The translations under genes were made by a program, and so were the position numbers. From positions 186,001 to 250,000 of the forward strand of contig NZ_JBHFEI010000009.1 in assembly GCF_041928815.1 (NCBI RefSeq): a stretch of 64,000 nt of DNA, read 5' to 3'. The notes under the pieces were generated by a model. It saw nothing but the letters and a program-made list of their open reading frames with translations. It was not told the DNA's origin and did no database searches. Below, one piece after another: positions 8,901 through 16,922 of the stretch. The stretch is from JBHFEI01 sp041928815 (GTDB lineage Bacteria > Pseudomonadota > Alphaproteobacteria > Rhizobiales > Rhizobiaceae). Within the stretch, counting starts at the first letter, position 1, and each line of letters begins with the position of its first letter.

Positions 8901-11900
8901 ATGGCGCCGGGGCGACCTCGGGAGAGGCCGTCGGCAAGGTTCTGCTCGACGGCACCGGCCTCGTCACGCTGCGCGGCTACGAGAACCAGGTGGTCACCAT
9001 GGCCAACCGGGTCAACGGCAACGTCCAGGGCGCGGGCGGCGCGGACGTCATCGACGGCGGCTCCGGCCATGACACGCTGCGCGGCGGCGGCGGCAACGAC
9101 GACATCAGCGGCAATGGCGGCAATGACCGGCTCTTCGGCGAAGACGGCAACGACCTTCTCGACGGCGGTGCCGGCACCAACACCCTCTCCGGCGGCGCCG
9201 GCTACGACAAGATCGTCATCGGCACGGGGACGGACACGGTGTCCGGCGGCGCCGACGGCGACATCTATGTGGTCAAGCCCGGCGGCGGCACGGCGACGAT
9301 CACCGATTTCCAGGTCGGCACCCTGCTGGAGCAGATCGACCTGCGCGCTTTCGGGACCGTCAGCGGGCTCTCCGACCTGACGATGACCGACGGCCCGAAC
9401 GGCGTCACCATCGACGTCCAGGGCACCCAGATCACGCTGAACAACGTCACCCAGGCGCAGATGACGGCGGCGAAGTTCCTCTTCGCCAACAGTCCTCCGG
9501 CGGTCTACCATGTCGCGGCCGGCACCAGCGTCGAGGAGGTGCAGGCGCTGCTCGACGGCGCCGGCCCGGGCGTCACGGTCGAGCTTGCCGCGGGCGAGTA
9601 TCACTGGGACCAGCGCCTGACGATCACCAACGACAACGTCACGCTGCGCGGCGCCGGTGCCGGCGAAACGGTGATCTACCACGATATCCCGGCCGACCGG
9701 GCCGAATCCGCGATCCTCGCTTATGCCAAGGGCAATGACGAGAAGGTCGGCACCTTCACGGCGAGCACGGCGATCGACGCCAGGACGATCACGCTCGATT
9801 CCGTCGGCTCGGTGAAGGCCGGCGACGTCATCTACGTCTCGCAGGTCAACGACGCCGCCTATATCGCGGAGACGGGCAACCAGGAATGGGCGCGCATCCT
9901 CGGCGAGGAGGCCTTCTCCAAGCGCTACATCCTGCGCGAGGCGCTGGTCGAGGTGACCGCGGTCAACGGCAACACGCTGACGCTGTCGCATGAGCTGCCC
10001 TATGCGTTTGCCGCCGGCAAGGCGACGGTCGAGACCGTGCCGATGCTGAGCGGGCTCGCCGTTTCGGGCTTCACCGTGAAGACGGACGGCCCCGCGCCAA
10101 ATCCGATCTTCTTCGAGAATGTCGACGACCGCTGGCTCAGCAAGCCGACGATCGAGTTCCGCGGCGTGCGCGATTCCGATTTCAGCGACGTCAGCGTCAT
10201 CAATGCACGCTCCGTGCCGATGAAGTTCCAGACCGCCTACAACATGACCGGCACGGGCCTGCTCGTCGACGGCGCCTTCAACAAGCTCGGCGGCGACGGC
10301 TACGGCTTCTACCTGCAGGAAGCGTTCAACAACCACTTCAAGGACGTGACGACGCTCAACGTCCGTCACGGCGTCATCACCTCGGCGGCCAGCGCCGAAC
10401 ACTACAACACGGTCGAGGTCACCTATACCAACCGCGACGTGAACTTCCACGGCGGCCCGGACTCGCGCAACACGATCCTGATCAAGGAGATGGTGCTCGA
10501 ATATGGCGACGGCGATCTCGAATGGCGTGCCGTCTCGCCGGGCTCCCCGCCGGAGCACCCCTACTCGACCATCGAGGACAACGACGTCCGCTTCATCAAG
10601 ATGACGGGCGGGAACCGGCCGGACACCGTCTATGGCGCCGATTCCGGCTCGACCCTCAACGGCATGGGCGGCGACGACCGTCTTTATGGCGGCAGCGGCG
10701 TCGATCGCATCATCGGCGGCGGCGCGTCCGACACGCTGAACGGCAATGGCGGCAACGACTATATCCAGGGCGATTCCGGCGTCGACACGATCGATGGCGG
10801 CGCGGGCGCCGACCAGCTTTACGGCGGCACGGAGGACGACCGGATCGCGGGCGGCAGCGGCGCCGACCTGATCTACGGCCAGGACGGCGACGACACGCTC
10901 GACGGCGGCACGGATGCCGACCGCATCTCCGGCGGCAACGGCTTCGACACGATCACGACGGGCGCCGGCACCGACCGCGTCTGGCGCGCCTATGGCGAAG
11001 GCACCGACACGATCACCGATTTCACCCCCGGCACGCGGGGCGACGTGCTCGTGCTGCGCGGTTTCGCCGCCAAATCCTTCGGCGAACTCACGCTGATCCA
11101 GTCCGGCGCCGATACGCTGGTCGAGTTCGGTCAGGACGGCGAGGTGATCCTCAAGAATGTCGATGCGTCGAAGCTGACCAGCGCGAACTTCGCCTTCGAG
11201 ACGGTCGGCACGGCGACCGTGATCAATGCCGGCAACGGCCACCCGGTCGTCATGGGCACGGACGGCAGCGACACGATCGCGCTTGGCCGCGCCTATCTGG
11301 AGAACGGAACGCCCGTGGTCGGCGGCGCCGGCACGGATGTGATCGCGCTCACCGGCACGATGAACCTCGACACCGCGACCTTCAACCTGAAGAGCGTCGA
11401 GGTCATGGATATCTCCGCCGCCACCTCCGTGCGGCTTGCGATCCGCGACTCGGTGCTGCAGCAGTCGAGCAACAAGACGCTGCTGCTCAAGGCCGGCGCG
11501 ACCGGCACGCTGATCCTCGACGTCGGCGTGCCGACGGCGGGCAAGCTTGTCGTCGACGGGACGCGGACGATCACCCTCGTCTCGACGCGCGACAACAAGT
11601 TCACCGTCACGGGCGCCGGCGGCACGGTCGTCGGCGCGGCGGCGGCCGATCACGTCACCGGCGCCGGCGGCACCGACACGTTCAAGGGCGGCGGCGGCAA
11701 CGACACGCTGATCGGCCTCGGCGGCATCGACGCGCTCCTCGGCGAAGCCGGCGACGATACGCTGGAAGGCGGCGCCGGCGCCGACATCCTGAACGGCGGT
11801 GCCGGCCTCGATTTCGCGAGCTATGCCGGCGCTACGGCGGCCGTCACCGCCAATCTCGGCGCTCCGGGCGGCAACACCCGCGACGCGGCGGGCGACGTCT

Positions 11901-13381
11901 ATACCGATATCGAGGGCCTGATCGGCTCGCGTTACAACGACCGCCTGCTCGGCGATGCCGGCGCCAACACGCTGATCGGCGGCAGCGGCCTCGACACGCT
12001 TGCCGGCGGCGCCGGCGACGACATCCTGATCGGCGGCGCGAGCGCCGATGCTCTCAACGGCGGCGACGGCGTCGATACCGCATCCTACGCCACCGCGACG
12101 GTGGGCCTCGTCGTCGATTTCGGCAACAGGGCGAACAATACCGGCGACGCGCGCAACGACACCTATGTGTCGATCGAGAACCTCACCGGATCCGCCTTCG
12201 ACGACGACCTGCGCGGCAACAGCGTGGCGAACGTGATCGACGGCGGCGCCGGCACCAACAGGCTGGCCGGCCTTGCCGGCAACGACACCTTCATCGGCGG
12301 CGTCGGCATCGACCGCTTCGACGGCGGCACCGGCATCGACACGGTGACCTATGCCGCATCGACCACGGGCGTCACGGTCAGCCTGGCCTCGCCCGCCATC
12401 AATACCGGCCTTGCTGCCGGCGACACCTTCGTCTCGATCGAAACGCTGATCGGTTCGGCCTTCAACGACCGGTTGACCGGCAACACCGCCGCCAACACGC
12501 TGGACGGTGGCCTCGGCGCCGACACGATGAACGGCGGCACCGGCAACGACACCTATTATGTCGACAATGCCGGCGACGTCGTGATCGATACCGGCGGCAT
12601 CGACCGGATCATCAGCACGCTGACCTATTCGCTGGTCGGGACCGAGATCGAGAACCTGACGCTGATCGGCCCCGCGGCGCGGCTCAATGCCACCGGCAAC
12701 GACGCGGCCAACATCCTGATCGGCAATGCCGGGATCAACCGCATCGACGGCGGCCTCGGCGCCGACCGGATGGAAGGCGGCGCCGGCGACGACCTCTATT
12801 ATGTCGACAATGTCGGCGACCGGGTGATCGAGGCGGCCGATGGCGGCATCGACATGGTCTACAGCAAGGTTTCCTTCAGCCTTGCCGGCCAGGGCATCGA
12901 GAACCTGACGCTCGAGGGCACGGCCAACATCGATGCCGTCGGCAACAGCTTCGCCAACACGATCCGGGGCAATACCGGGATGAACGTCATCACCGGCGGC
13001 GGCGGCGCCGACAAGCTCTATGCCGGCAATGACAACGTGCAGGACGTCTTCGTCTACAAGGCGATCGGCGACAGCGGCAAGACGGCGGAAACGGCCGATC
13101 GCCTGTCGCAGTTCGACACCGCCGCCGTGCCGACCTACACCAAGTCGGACAAGATCGACCTCAGCGCCATCGATGCGGGCCGGCAGGCCGGCGACCAGGC
13201 CTTCCGCTTCGTCACCGACTTCAGCGCGCCGGGAACCGGCGAGGCGGCCGGCCAGATCCGGGTCATCAAGGACGGTGCCAATGCCCAGGTGCAGATCGAT
13301 CTCAACGGCGACGGCCTCCTCGACGCGATGATCATCGTCGAGGGCGTCACGGCGATGAACGCCTGGGACTTCATTCTCTGA
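5987..13381 (+). CDS. Giant RTX/calcium-binding repeat protein with internal parallel beta-helix domain
   Basis: 2464 residues with a very repetitive composition. Residues 1-284, 285-568 and 569-852 are three tandem units of exactly 852 bp each, and a fourth (853 to about 1170) carries small insertions. Each unit has a beta-rich part (TSIEVFDF, LRLKYGSNAMLLDVS), an array of GGxGxDxx calcium-binding nonapeptides, and the end motif TITDFDHASLVE-xIDL. Residues ~1171-1540 are a different domain resembling the pectate-lyase superfamily beta-helix (DNVTLRGAGAGETVIYHD). Further RTX arrays follow (~1545-1668 and ~1885-2345), separated by a diverged unit. The C-terminal ~120 residues (DVFVYKAIGDSG, DKIDLSAIDA, Asn/Asp-rich DLNGDG) resemble serralysin-type type I secretion ends. 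There is no N-terminal signal peptide, in keeping with type I export, but no transporter genes lie nearby. Probably a secreted cell-surface or matrix protein; a polysaccharide-acting role is possible. Confidence 0.85.
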   Translation: MATFSLTTGVDTLNGGGADDTFNVENGIAKLTATDTIDGGGGTDTLRFSNIANLKFNPAILAATTSIEVLDFSALTTGLQVTLDAGAVGQSSTGRLTVSYGSNAVFLDVSAVGAGGGTVLNGTGQVTLRTAENQVMQIADGVDGRILGAGGADRITGGSGNDVIDGAAGNDLLSGGTGTNTINGGLGDDIITMGVGADTVTGGDGNDTFILKAGGSATITDFDHASLVEFIDLSAFATVKSMSNLTIGSAGGNAVINVAGTLLTLEGVAASSLTAGDFLFNGVVPPRYFFITSATDTFTGGAGNDLFIVEGSLTKLTSADRLNGGTGTDTLHFTNPTVTLGPALLGGVTSIEVFDFSSVTTSLTVTVDAAMVGQATGDALRLKYGSNAMLLDVSAVGSAGKVFLDGTGLVRLSGLGDQVVTVAGGVNGQVQGAGGADTIAGGTGNDTLSGGAGEDTLSGGTGTNTISGEDGNDVITVGTGKDRVTGGAGFDTFVLKSGNASTITDFDHASLVEFIDLTAFTTVKSMSDLTLTDFGTNVRITIGKTTLTLEGVSKADLTASEFLFNGAVPPKYLFVTSNVDTLVGSVGKDLFIVDGSLTKLTATDTLSGGEGEDTLYFTAPTVNLGASILAGVTSVEVFDFTSVTTSLTVQISAAVAGQAADDTLRLKYGANAMLLDLSTVGSGGRVLLDGTGQVTLRGFANQVALIADGVDGKVQGAGAADVITGGTGNDTIGGGAGNDRLDGGTGINTIDAGAGNDTITLGAGTDRVTGGAGDDMFVLKAGGAATITDFDHASLVEVIDLRGFTTIKSLDDIGMTNVGGDVVLDIAGTTLTLEGRTSAQLTEAEFLFDGVPPPQTFYITSGVDSFTGGAGNDQFIVDGSLTKLTATDKLSGGSGSDTVYFTGATVNLAPAITAGFFSIETLDFSKATTSLTVTVNAAMVDQSSNDVLRLKYGSNAMLLDVSRIVGDTTTPDGAGATSGEAVGKVLLDGTGLVTLRGYENQVVTMANRVNGNVQGAGGADVIDGGSGHDTLRGGGGNDDISGNGGNDRLFGEDGNDLLDGGAGTNTLSGGAGYDKIVIGTGTDTVSGGADGDIYVVKPGGGTATITDFQVGTLLEQIDLRAFGTVSGLSDLTMTDGPNGVTIDVQGTQITLNNVTQAQMTAAKFLFANSPPAVYHVAAGTSVEEVQALLDGAGPGVTVELAAGEYHWDQRLTITNDNVTLRGAGAGETVIYHDIPADRAESAILAYAKGNDEKVGTFTASTAIDARTITLDSVGSVKAGDVIYVSQVNDAAYIAETGNQEWARILGEEAFSKRYILREALVEVTAVNGNTLTLSHELPYAFAAGKATVETVPMLSGLAVSGFTVKTDGPAPNPIFFENVDDRWLSKPTIEFRGVRDSDFSDVSVINARSVPMKFQTAYNMTGTGLLVDGAFNKLGGDGYGFYLQEAFNNHFKDVTTLNVRHGVITSAASAEHYNTVEVTYTNRDVNFHGGPDSRNTILIKEMVLEYGDGDLEWRAVSPGSPPEHPYSTIEDNDVRFIKMTGGNRPDTVYGADSGSTLNGMGGDDRLYGGSGVDRIIGGGASDTLNGNGGNDYIQGDSGVDTIDGGAGADQLYGGTEDDRIAGGSGADLIYGQDGDDTLDGGTDADRISGGNGFDTITTGAGTDRVWRAYGEGTDTITDFTPGTRGDVLVLRGFAAKSFGELTLIQSGADTLVEFGQDGEVILKNVDASKLTSANFAFETVGTATVINAGNGHPVVMGTDGSDTIALGRAYLENGTPVVGGAGTDVIALTGTMNLDTATFNLKSVEVMDISAATSVRLAIRDSVLQQSSNKTLLLKAGATGTLILDVGVPTAGKLVVDGTRTITLVSTRDNKFTVTGAGGTVVGAAAADHVTGAGGTDTFKGGGGNDTLIGLGGIDALLGEAGDDTLEGGAGADILNGGAGLDFASYAGATAAVTANLGAPGGNTRDAAGDVYTDIEGLIGSRYNDRLLGDAGANTLIGGSGLDTLAGGAGDDILIGGASADALNGGDGVDTASYATATVGLVVDFGNRANNTGDARNDTYVSIENLTGSAFDDDLRGNSVANVIDGGAGTNRLAGLAGNDTFIGGVGIDRFDGGTGIDTVTYAASTTGVTVSLASPAINTGLAAGDTFVSIETLIGSAFNDRLTGNTAANTLDGGLGADTMNGGTGNDTYYVDNAGDVVIDTGGIDRIISTLTYSLVGTEIENLTLIGPAARLNATGNDAANILIGNAGINRIDGGLGADRMEGGAGDDLYYVDNVGDRVIEAADGGIDMVYSKVSFSLAGQGIENLTLEGTANIDAVGNSFANTIRGNTGMNVITGGGGADKLYAGNDNVQDVFVYKAIGDSGKTAETADRLSQFDTAAVPTYTKSDKIDLSAIDAGRQAGDQAFRFVTDFSAPGTGEAAGQIRVIKDGANAQVQIDLNGDGLLDAMIIVEGVTAMNAWDFIL

Positions 13382-13386
13382 GCGCA

Positions 13387-13414
13387 GCGCATCGTCCGGC
13401 GCCGGACGATGCGC
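13387..13414. terminator. 28-bp perfect palindrome after the RTX gene
   Basis: Starting 5 bp after the TGA of the RTX gene, GCGCATCGTCCGGC is followed directly by its exact complement GCCGGACGATGCGC. It can form a 14-bp-arm hairpin or cruciform. There is no T-run, so it may protect the 3' end or assist the terminator that follows at 13445. Confidence 0.55.
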
Positions 13415-13444
13415 GAAAAGCCGCGCGACCGGCCATCACGCATG

Positions 13445-13486
13445 AAAAAACGCCCCTCGCGCGGTCCGCAAGGGGCGTTCTTTTTA
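13445..13486. terminator. Bidirectional intrinsic terminator
   Basis: The inverted repeat AACGCCCCT (13449-13457) / AGGGGCGTT (13471-13479) is flanked by an A-run on the left (GAAAAAA) and a T-run on the right (CTTTTTA). It lies between the converging RTX gene and the SDR gene, so it can stop transcription from both sides. Confidence 0.88.
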
Positions 13487-13505
13487 GGTCTTTACCGGAT
13501 TGCCG

Positions 13506-14291
13506 TCACGACATGATCAGGCCGCCGTCGACATTGATCGTCTGGCCGGTGATGTAGGCGGCATCGGCCGAGGCGAGGAAGGCGACGAGGGCGGCGACCT
13601 CGGCCGGCGTGCCGGCGCGGCCCATCGGGATGCCCTCCACCCATTCGGCCATCAGCTCGCCCGGGCCGTAATCGCCGAGCATTTTGCCCCAGACCCGGTC
13701 GTTGTAGTCCCACATCTCGGTGTGGATGATGCCGGGGCAGATGGCGTTGGCGGTGATGCCTTCGCGGGCGAGTTCCTTGGCGAGGCTCTGGGTCAGGCCG
13801 ACGACGCCGAATTTCGAAGCCGCGTAGTGCGGCGTGTAGATGAAGCCCTGCCGCGCCTGGCCGGAGGCGGTGTTGATCAGCCGCCCCCTGGTGCCGCTCG
13901 CGCGAAAGCGGCGGATCGCCTCCTGGCAGCAGAGGAAGACGCCCTTGGTGTTGACGTCGAGGTTCAGGTCCCATTCGCGCTCGGTCAGGTCCTCCACCCG
14001 GGCGATGGTGATGACGCCGGCATTCTGCACCGAGACGGAGAGCGCGCCGAGCCTCGCCTCGGCCTCGCCATACGCGTCGCGCACGGCCGCGCCGTCGGTG
14101 ACGTCGAGAGTAAAGCCGATCACCTGCGTGCCGGTCTCGTCGGCGAGCGCCGCCGCCGCATCGGCGGTGTCCTTCTCGATCGCGGCGATCGCGACCTTTG
14201 CCCCTTCCTCGGCGAAGCGCCTGGCAATGCCGCCGCCGATGCCCTTGTTGCCGCCGGTGACGAACACCGACTGGCCTGCGAAACGTTGCAT
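13506..14291 (-). CDS. SDR family NAD(P)-dependent oxidoreductase (polyol/sugar dehydrogenase type)
   Basis: 261 residues, the length of a classical short-chain dehydrogenase. Cofactor motif TGGNKGIG at residues 12-19, NAG at 90-92, and catalytic Ser143, Tyr156 and Lys160 are all in place. The C-terminus (ITGQTINVDGGLIMS) is typical. It is the last gene of the minus-strand unit of regulator, kinase and split transketolase, so it most likely oxidises a polyol to the ketose that the kinase phosphorylates, or reduces a pathway intermediate. The ATG at 14291 has a good AGGAGG at a normal distance. The asymmetric substrate cannot be told from sequence. Confidence 0.85.
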   Translation of the reverse strand: MQRFAGQSVFVTGGNKGIGGGIARRFAEEGAKVAIAAIEKDTADAAAALADETGTQVIGFTLDVTDGAAVRDAYGEAEARLGALSVSVQNAGVITIARVEDLTEREWDLNLDVNTKGVFLCCQEAIRRFRASGTRGRLINTASGQARQGFIYTPHYAASKFGVVGLTQSLAKELAREGITANAICPGIIHTEMWDYNDRVWGKMLGDYGPGELMAEWVEGIPMGRAGTPAEVAALVAFLASADAAYITGQTINVDGGLIMS

Positions 14292-14344
14292 GGGTCTTTC
14301 CTCCTTGTGTCTGCGCGGCGGGCGTCGGGACGCTGACCGGACGG

Positions 14345-15295
14345 TCAGGCCGTCAGCCGCGCCGCCGTGAACCTGTCCGTGACGAGCACGTCGATGATGC
14401 CGAGGCGCAGCGCCCCGGCGATCGCCTCCGTCTTCGACTGGCCGCCGGCGAGCGCCATCACCCGGTCGGCGCGGCGCAGGTCGTCGAGCGAGATGCCGAT
14501 GACGCGCTCGTCGAGCGGCGTCACCACCTGCTTTCCCTCGCGGTCATAGAAACGGTAGGAAATCTCGCCGACGGCGCCCGCCTCGTGCAGCATCGCCATC
14601 TCCTGGCGCGAGAAGACGTTGCCGGAGCGGGCGAGCAGTTCCGAGGGCTCGACGGCGCCGATGCCGATGATGGCGAGGCTCAAGCGCCCGAACAGGTCCA
14701 TCGTGCCGCGCACCACCGGATCGGCGAGCATGACGAGCTTCGCCTCGCGCGAGGAGGTGATGCCCTGGACGAGCAGCAGGCGCGGTTCCGCGCCGGTCAG
14801 CCGGGCGAGCCGGGCCATCAGCTGGGTGGCGTGGGTCTGCACCGAGGCGTCGCCCATGCCGCCGAGGATCTGGACGATGTACTTCGCCTTGCCGTTCTTG
14901 AACGGATGGATGTTGTCGGCCATGCGCAGCAGCGTCTGGCTCCAGCTCGACACGCCGATGATCTCGTCCTGGCGCAGCGTCACTTCGAGGAAATGCGCCG
15001 CCGCCTCGCCGATGCGCGCCATGATCGCCCCGTCGCGGTCCTCCGAACAGTCGATGACGATCGCTTCCGTCAGGCCGTAGCGCGCCCGCAGCGCCGTTTC
15101 CAGTTCGGCGAAGGTGCCCGGCGGCGGGATGACGGTGGTGCGGACGATGTCCTCCTGCTCGGCCCGCTTCAGCATGCGCGACACGGTCGCCTGCGACATG
15201 TGCATCGTCTCGGCGATCTCCGCCTGCCGCTTGCCCTCGACATGGTACATCTGCGCGACGCGGGCGATCAGTCTGAGCTCGTTGATCCGTCCCAT
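14345..15295 (-). CDS. SorC/DeoR-type sugar-binding transcriptional regulator
   Basis: 316 residues from the ATG at 15295. An N-terminal helix-turn-helix (LRLIARVAQMYHVEGKRQAEIAETMHMSQATVSRMLKRAE) precedes a sugar-phosphate-sensing domain of the SorC family (IIGVSSWSQTL, QILGGMGD, a C-terminal LAGGQSKTEAIAGALRLG). Three starts are possible: GTG 15325, ATG 15301 and ATG 15295. GGAG lies 6 nt before the last, and homologues start with MGR/MGK-xNELRL, so I chose 15295. It follows the kinase closely. A 14-bp near-palindrome sits in the kinase stop/regulator start region and again at both divergent promoters of the locus, so it probably controls the whole cluster and itself, responding to a phosphorylated intermediate. 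Confidence 0.85.
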   Translation of the reverse strand: MGRINELRLIARVAQMYHVEGKRQAEIAETMHMSQATVSRMLKRAEQEDIVRTTVIPPPGTFAELETALRARYGLTEAIVIDCSEDRDGAIMARIGEAAAHFLEVTLRQDEIIGVSSWSQTLLRMADNIHPFKNGKAKYIVQILGGMGDASVQTHATQLMARLARLTGAEPRLLLVQGITSSREAKLVMLADPVVRGTMDLFGRLSLAIIGIGAVEPSELLARSGNVFSRQEMAMLHEAGAVGEISYRFYDREGKQVVTPLDERVIGISLDDLRRADRVMALAGGQSKTEAIAGALRLGIIDVLVTDRFTAARLTA

Positions 15296-15310
15296 GGACA
15301 TCTCCGGGTG

Positions 15311-15324
15311 TGAATTTTTATTCA
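15311..15324. promoter_or_regulatory. Predicted SorC operator, site 1
   Basis: TGAATTTTTATTCA, a near-perfect palindrome embedded in the longer GTGAAT-TTTT-ATTCAC dyad of this AT-poor locus. It covers the kinase stop codon and lies just upstream of the regulator start at 15295, suitable for autoregulation. It matches sites 2 and 3 with consensus TGAATWTTTATKCW. Confidence 0.65.
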
Positions 15325-16787
15325 CCCTTAGAGGATGGCGACGGGACGGTCGAGCGGTAGATTGCGTCGCGCCAGACGGCGAGCCGCGCCTTCGCGTCAG
15401 AGGGGCGCGGCGCGATCGTATTGCCGGCGCGCGGCAGGGCGGCGATGGCGTCGAGATCCGGCCAGACGCCGAGCGTCAGGCCGGCGAGGTAGGCGGCGCC
15501 GAGCGCCGAGGCCTCCGGCGCGTCGCACTGGATCAGCGCGTGGTCGAGCATGTCGGCGACGCATTGCATCAGGAAGGCATTCCGGCTCGGGCCGCCATCG
15601 GCATAGAGCTTTCCGAGCGGCGCCGGCGATTGCGCCGCCATCGCCTCGAAGACGTCATGCACCTGGAAGGCGATCGAGTCGGTCGCCGCGCGCGCCATCT
15701 GCGCCCGTGTCGTGTTGAAGGTGATGCCGGAGAAGAGCGCGCGCGCGTCGGACTGCCAGTAGGGCGCGCCGAGGCCGACGAAGGCTGGGACGAAGCCGGG
15801 GCCGCCGGGTTCGGCGGTGGCGGCGAGATCGGTCAGCGCCTGCACGTCTTCAAGGCCGAGCATCCCGGCCATCCAGGGCAGCGAGGCGGCCGAGACGAGG
15901 ATGTTGCCCTCGAAGGCATAGGTGGCGCGACCGGCGATCGACCAGGCAATCGTCGTGGTGATGCCGCGTTCCGGCGCGATGAAGGCGGGCAGCGTCGTCA
16001 TGATCGAGGAGCCGGTGCCGAAGGTCACCTTGCCGTCGCCGGGGTTGAAGGCGCCGTGGCCGAAAAGCGCCGCATGGCTGTCGCCGATCGCGGCGGCAAT
16101 CGGGATGCCGTCCCTGAGGCCCGGCACGCCGCGCGTCTCGCCGAAGCGGGCGGCGCTGTCGCGCACCTCCGGCAATGCGGATTTCGGCACGCCGAAGAGG
16201 GCGCAGAGCGCGTCGCTCCAGGCCCGCGCGTTGAGGTCGTAGAGCTGGCTGCGCGCCGCGTTCGAGGCGTCTGAGGCATGGACCGCGCCGCCGGTCAGGC
16301 AATGGATCAGCCAGGCGTCGATGGTCCCGAGCCGGGGAGTGCTGCCGGCCGGCACGCGGTCGAGCAGCCAGCGCATCTTCGGCCCGGGAAACATCGGGTC
16401 AATCGGCAGGCCGGTCAGCGCCTGCACGCGGTCCGCATGGCCGGCGGCGGTGAGCGCCGCGCAGTCGGGCGCGGTGCGCCGGCACTGCCAGCTCACCACC
16501 GGGCCGAGCGGTTCGCCGGTTGCGGCATCCCAGACGGTGACGGATTCGCGCTGGTTGGAGAGGGCGAGGCCGAGGATCTCGACCTTCGGGCCGGCGCCGA
16601 GGCAGGCGGCAATCGCCTCGTAGACCGAATCGCGCAGCCGGAGCGGGTCCTGCTCCACCCAGCCGGGCTGCGGATGCTCGATGCCGACGGCGGCCGCGCC
16701 GCGCGCAAGGATGATGCCGTCCGTCGAGACCAGCACGGCCTTCGAGTTGGTGGTGCCCTGGTCGATGGCGAGGATGGCGGTCGTCAT
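15318..16787 (-). CDS. FGGY-family carbohydrate kinase (glycerol-kinase-like)
   Basis: 489 residues from the ATG at 16787 (GGAG 6 nt upstream); the open frame continues upstream but that sequence is not kinase-like. N-terminal ATPase motif IDQGTTNSKAV (8-18), SNQRE (77-81, as in glycerol kinase TNQRE), catalytic base Asp236 in GDSHAALFGHG, then KVTFGTGSSIMT and the C-terminal ADGGPSRNAFLMQ nucleotide-binding segment. FGGY kinases phosphorylate sugars or polyols with ATP. Next to a split transketolase and two SDR enzymes, it most likely phosphorylates the ketose formed from the imported substrate. Candidates such as apulose, erythrulose or xylulose cannot be separated here. A 135-bp gap containing a hairpin separates it from the transketolase genes. 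Confidence 0.85.
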   Translation of the reverse strand: MTTAILAIDQGTTNSKAVLVSTDGIILARGAAAVGIEHPQPGWVEQDPLRLRDSVYEAIAACLGAGPKVEILGLALSNQRESVTVWDAATGEPLGPVVSWQCRRTAPDCAALTAAGHADRVQALTGLPIDPMFPGPKMRWLLDRVPAGSTPRLGTIDAWLIHCLTGGAVHASDASNAARSQLYDLNARAWSDALCALFGVPKSALPEVRDSAARFGETRGVPGLRDGIPIAAAIGDSHAALFGHGAFNPGDGKVTFGTGSSIMTTLPAFIAPERGITTTIAWSIAGRATYAFEGNILVSAASLPWMAGMLGLEDVQALTDLAATAEPGGPGFVPAFVGLGAPYWQSDARALFSGITFNTTRAQMARAATDSIAFQVHDVFEAMAAQSPAPLGKLYADGGPSRNAFLMQCVADMLDHALIQCDAPEASALGAAYLAGLTLGVWPDLDAIAALPRAGNTIAPRPSDAKARLAVWRDAIYRSTVPSPSSKGE

Positions 16788-16891
16788 GGCGGCTCCGGCA
16801 GAGGCGGGGGTAAAAAGGGGCGCGGCGACCGGGAGGCGCCGCCGCGCCGTGGCACGTCCTTCGGAGAGGAACCGCAAGAACGCGCAAGGGG

Positions 16892-16916
16892 CCGTCTCCG
16901 CAGGGTGCGGAGACGG
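16892..16916 (-). terminator. Hairpin between transketolase and kinase genes
   Basis: A perfect 10-bp stem, CCGTCTCCGC (16892-16901) and GCGGAGACGG (16907-16916), with a 5-nt loop, 6 bp after the transketolase stop. There is no T-run downstream on the minus strand, so it is more likely an attenuating or mRNA-stabilising structure within the operon than a full terminator. Confidence 0.5.
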
Positions 16917-16922
16917 GATCGA

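Noticed and set aside
6077..11653. 1858-codon open frame on the minus strand opposite the RTX gene
   Set aside because: It mirrors the repetitive GC-rich RTX gene. The peptide is an Arg/Val/Asp-rich antisense shadow without domains, and the plus-strand reading is clearly coding.
6439..12850. Regular short repeats that could suggest a CRISPR array
   Set aside because: The periodicity is in codons for GGxGxDxx nonapeptides inside an open reading frame; there are no uniform repeats with unique spacers.
10522..13032. 836-codon plus-strand frame overlapping the RTX gene
   Set aside because: It is a +1-type shadow frame of the Gly/Asp repeats, giving an Arg/His/Gly polymer with no start signal.
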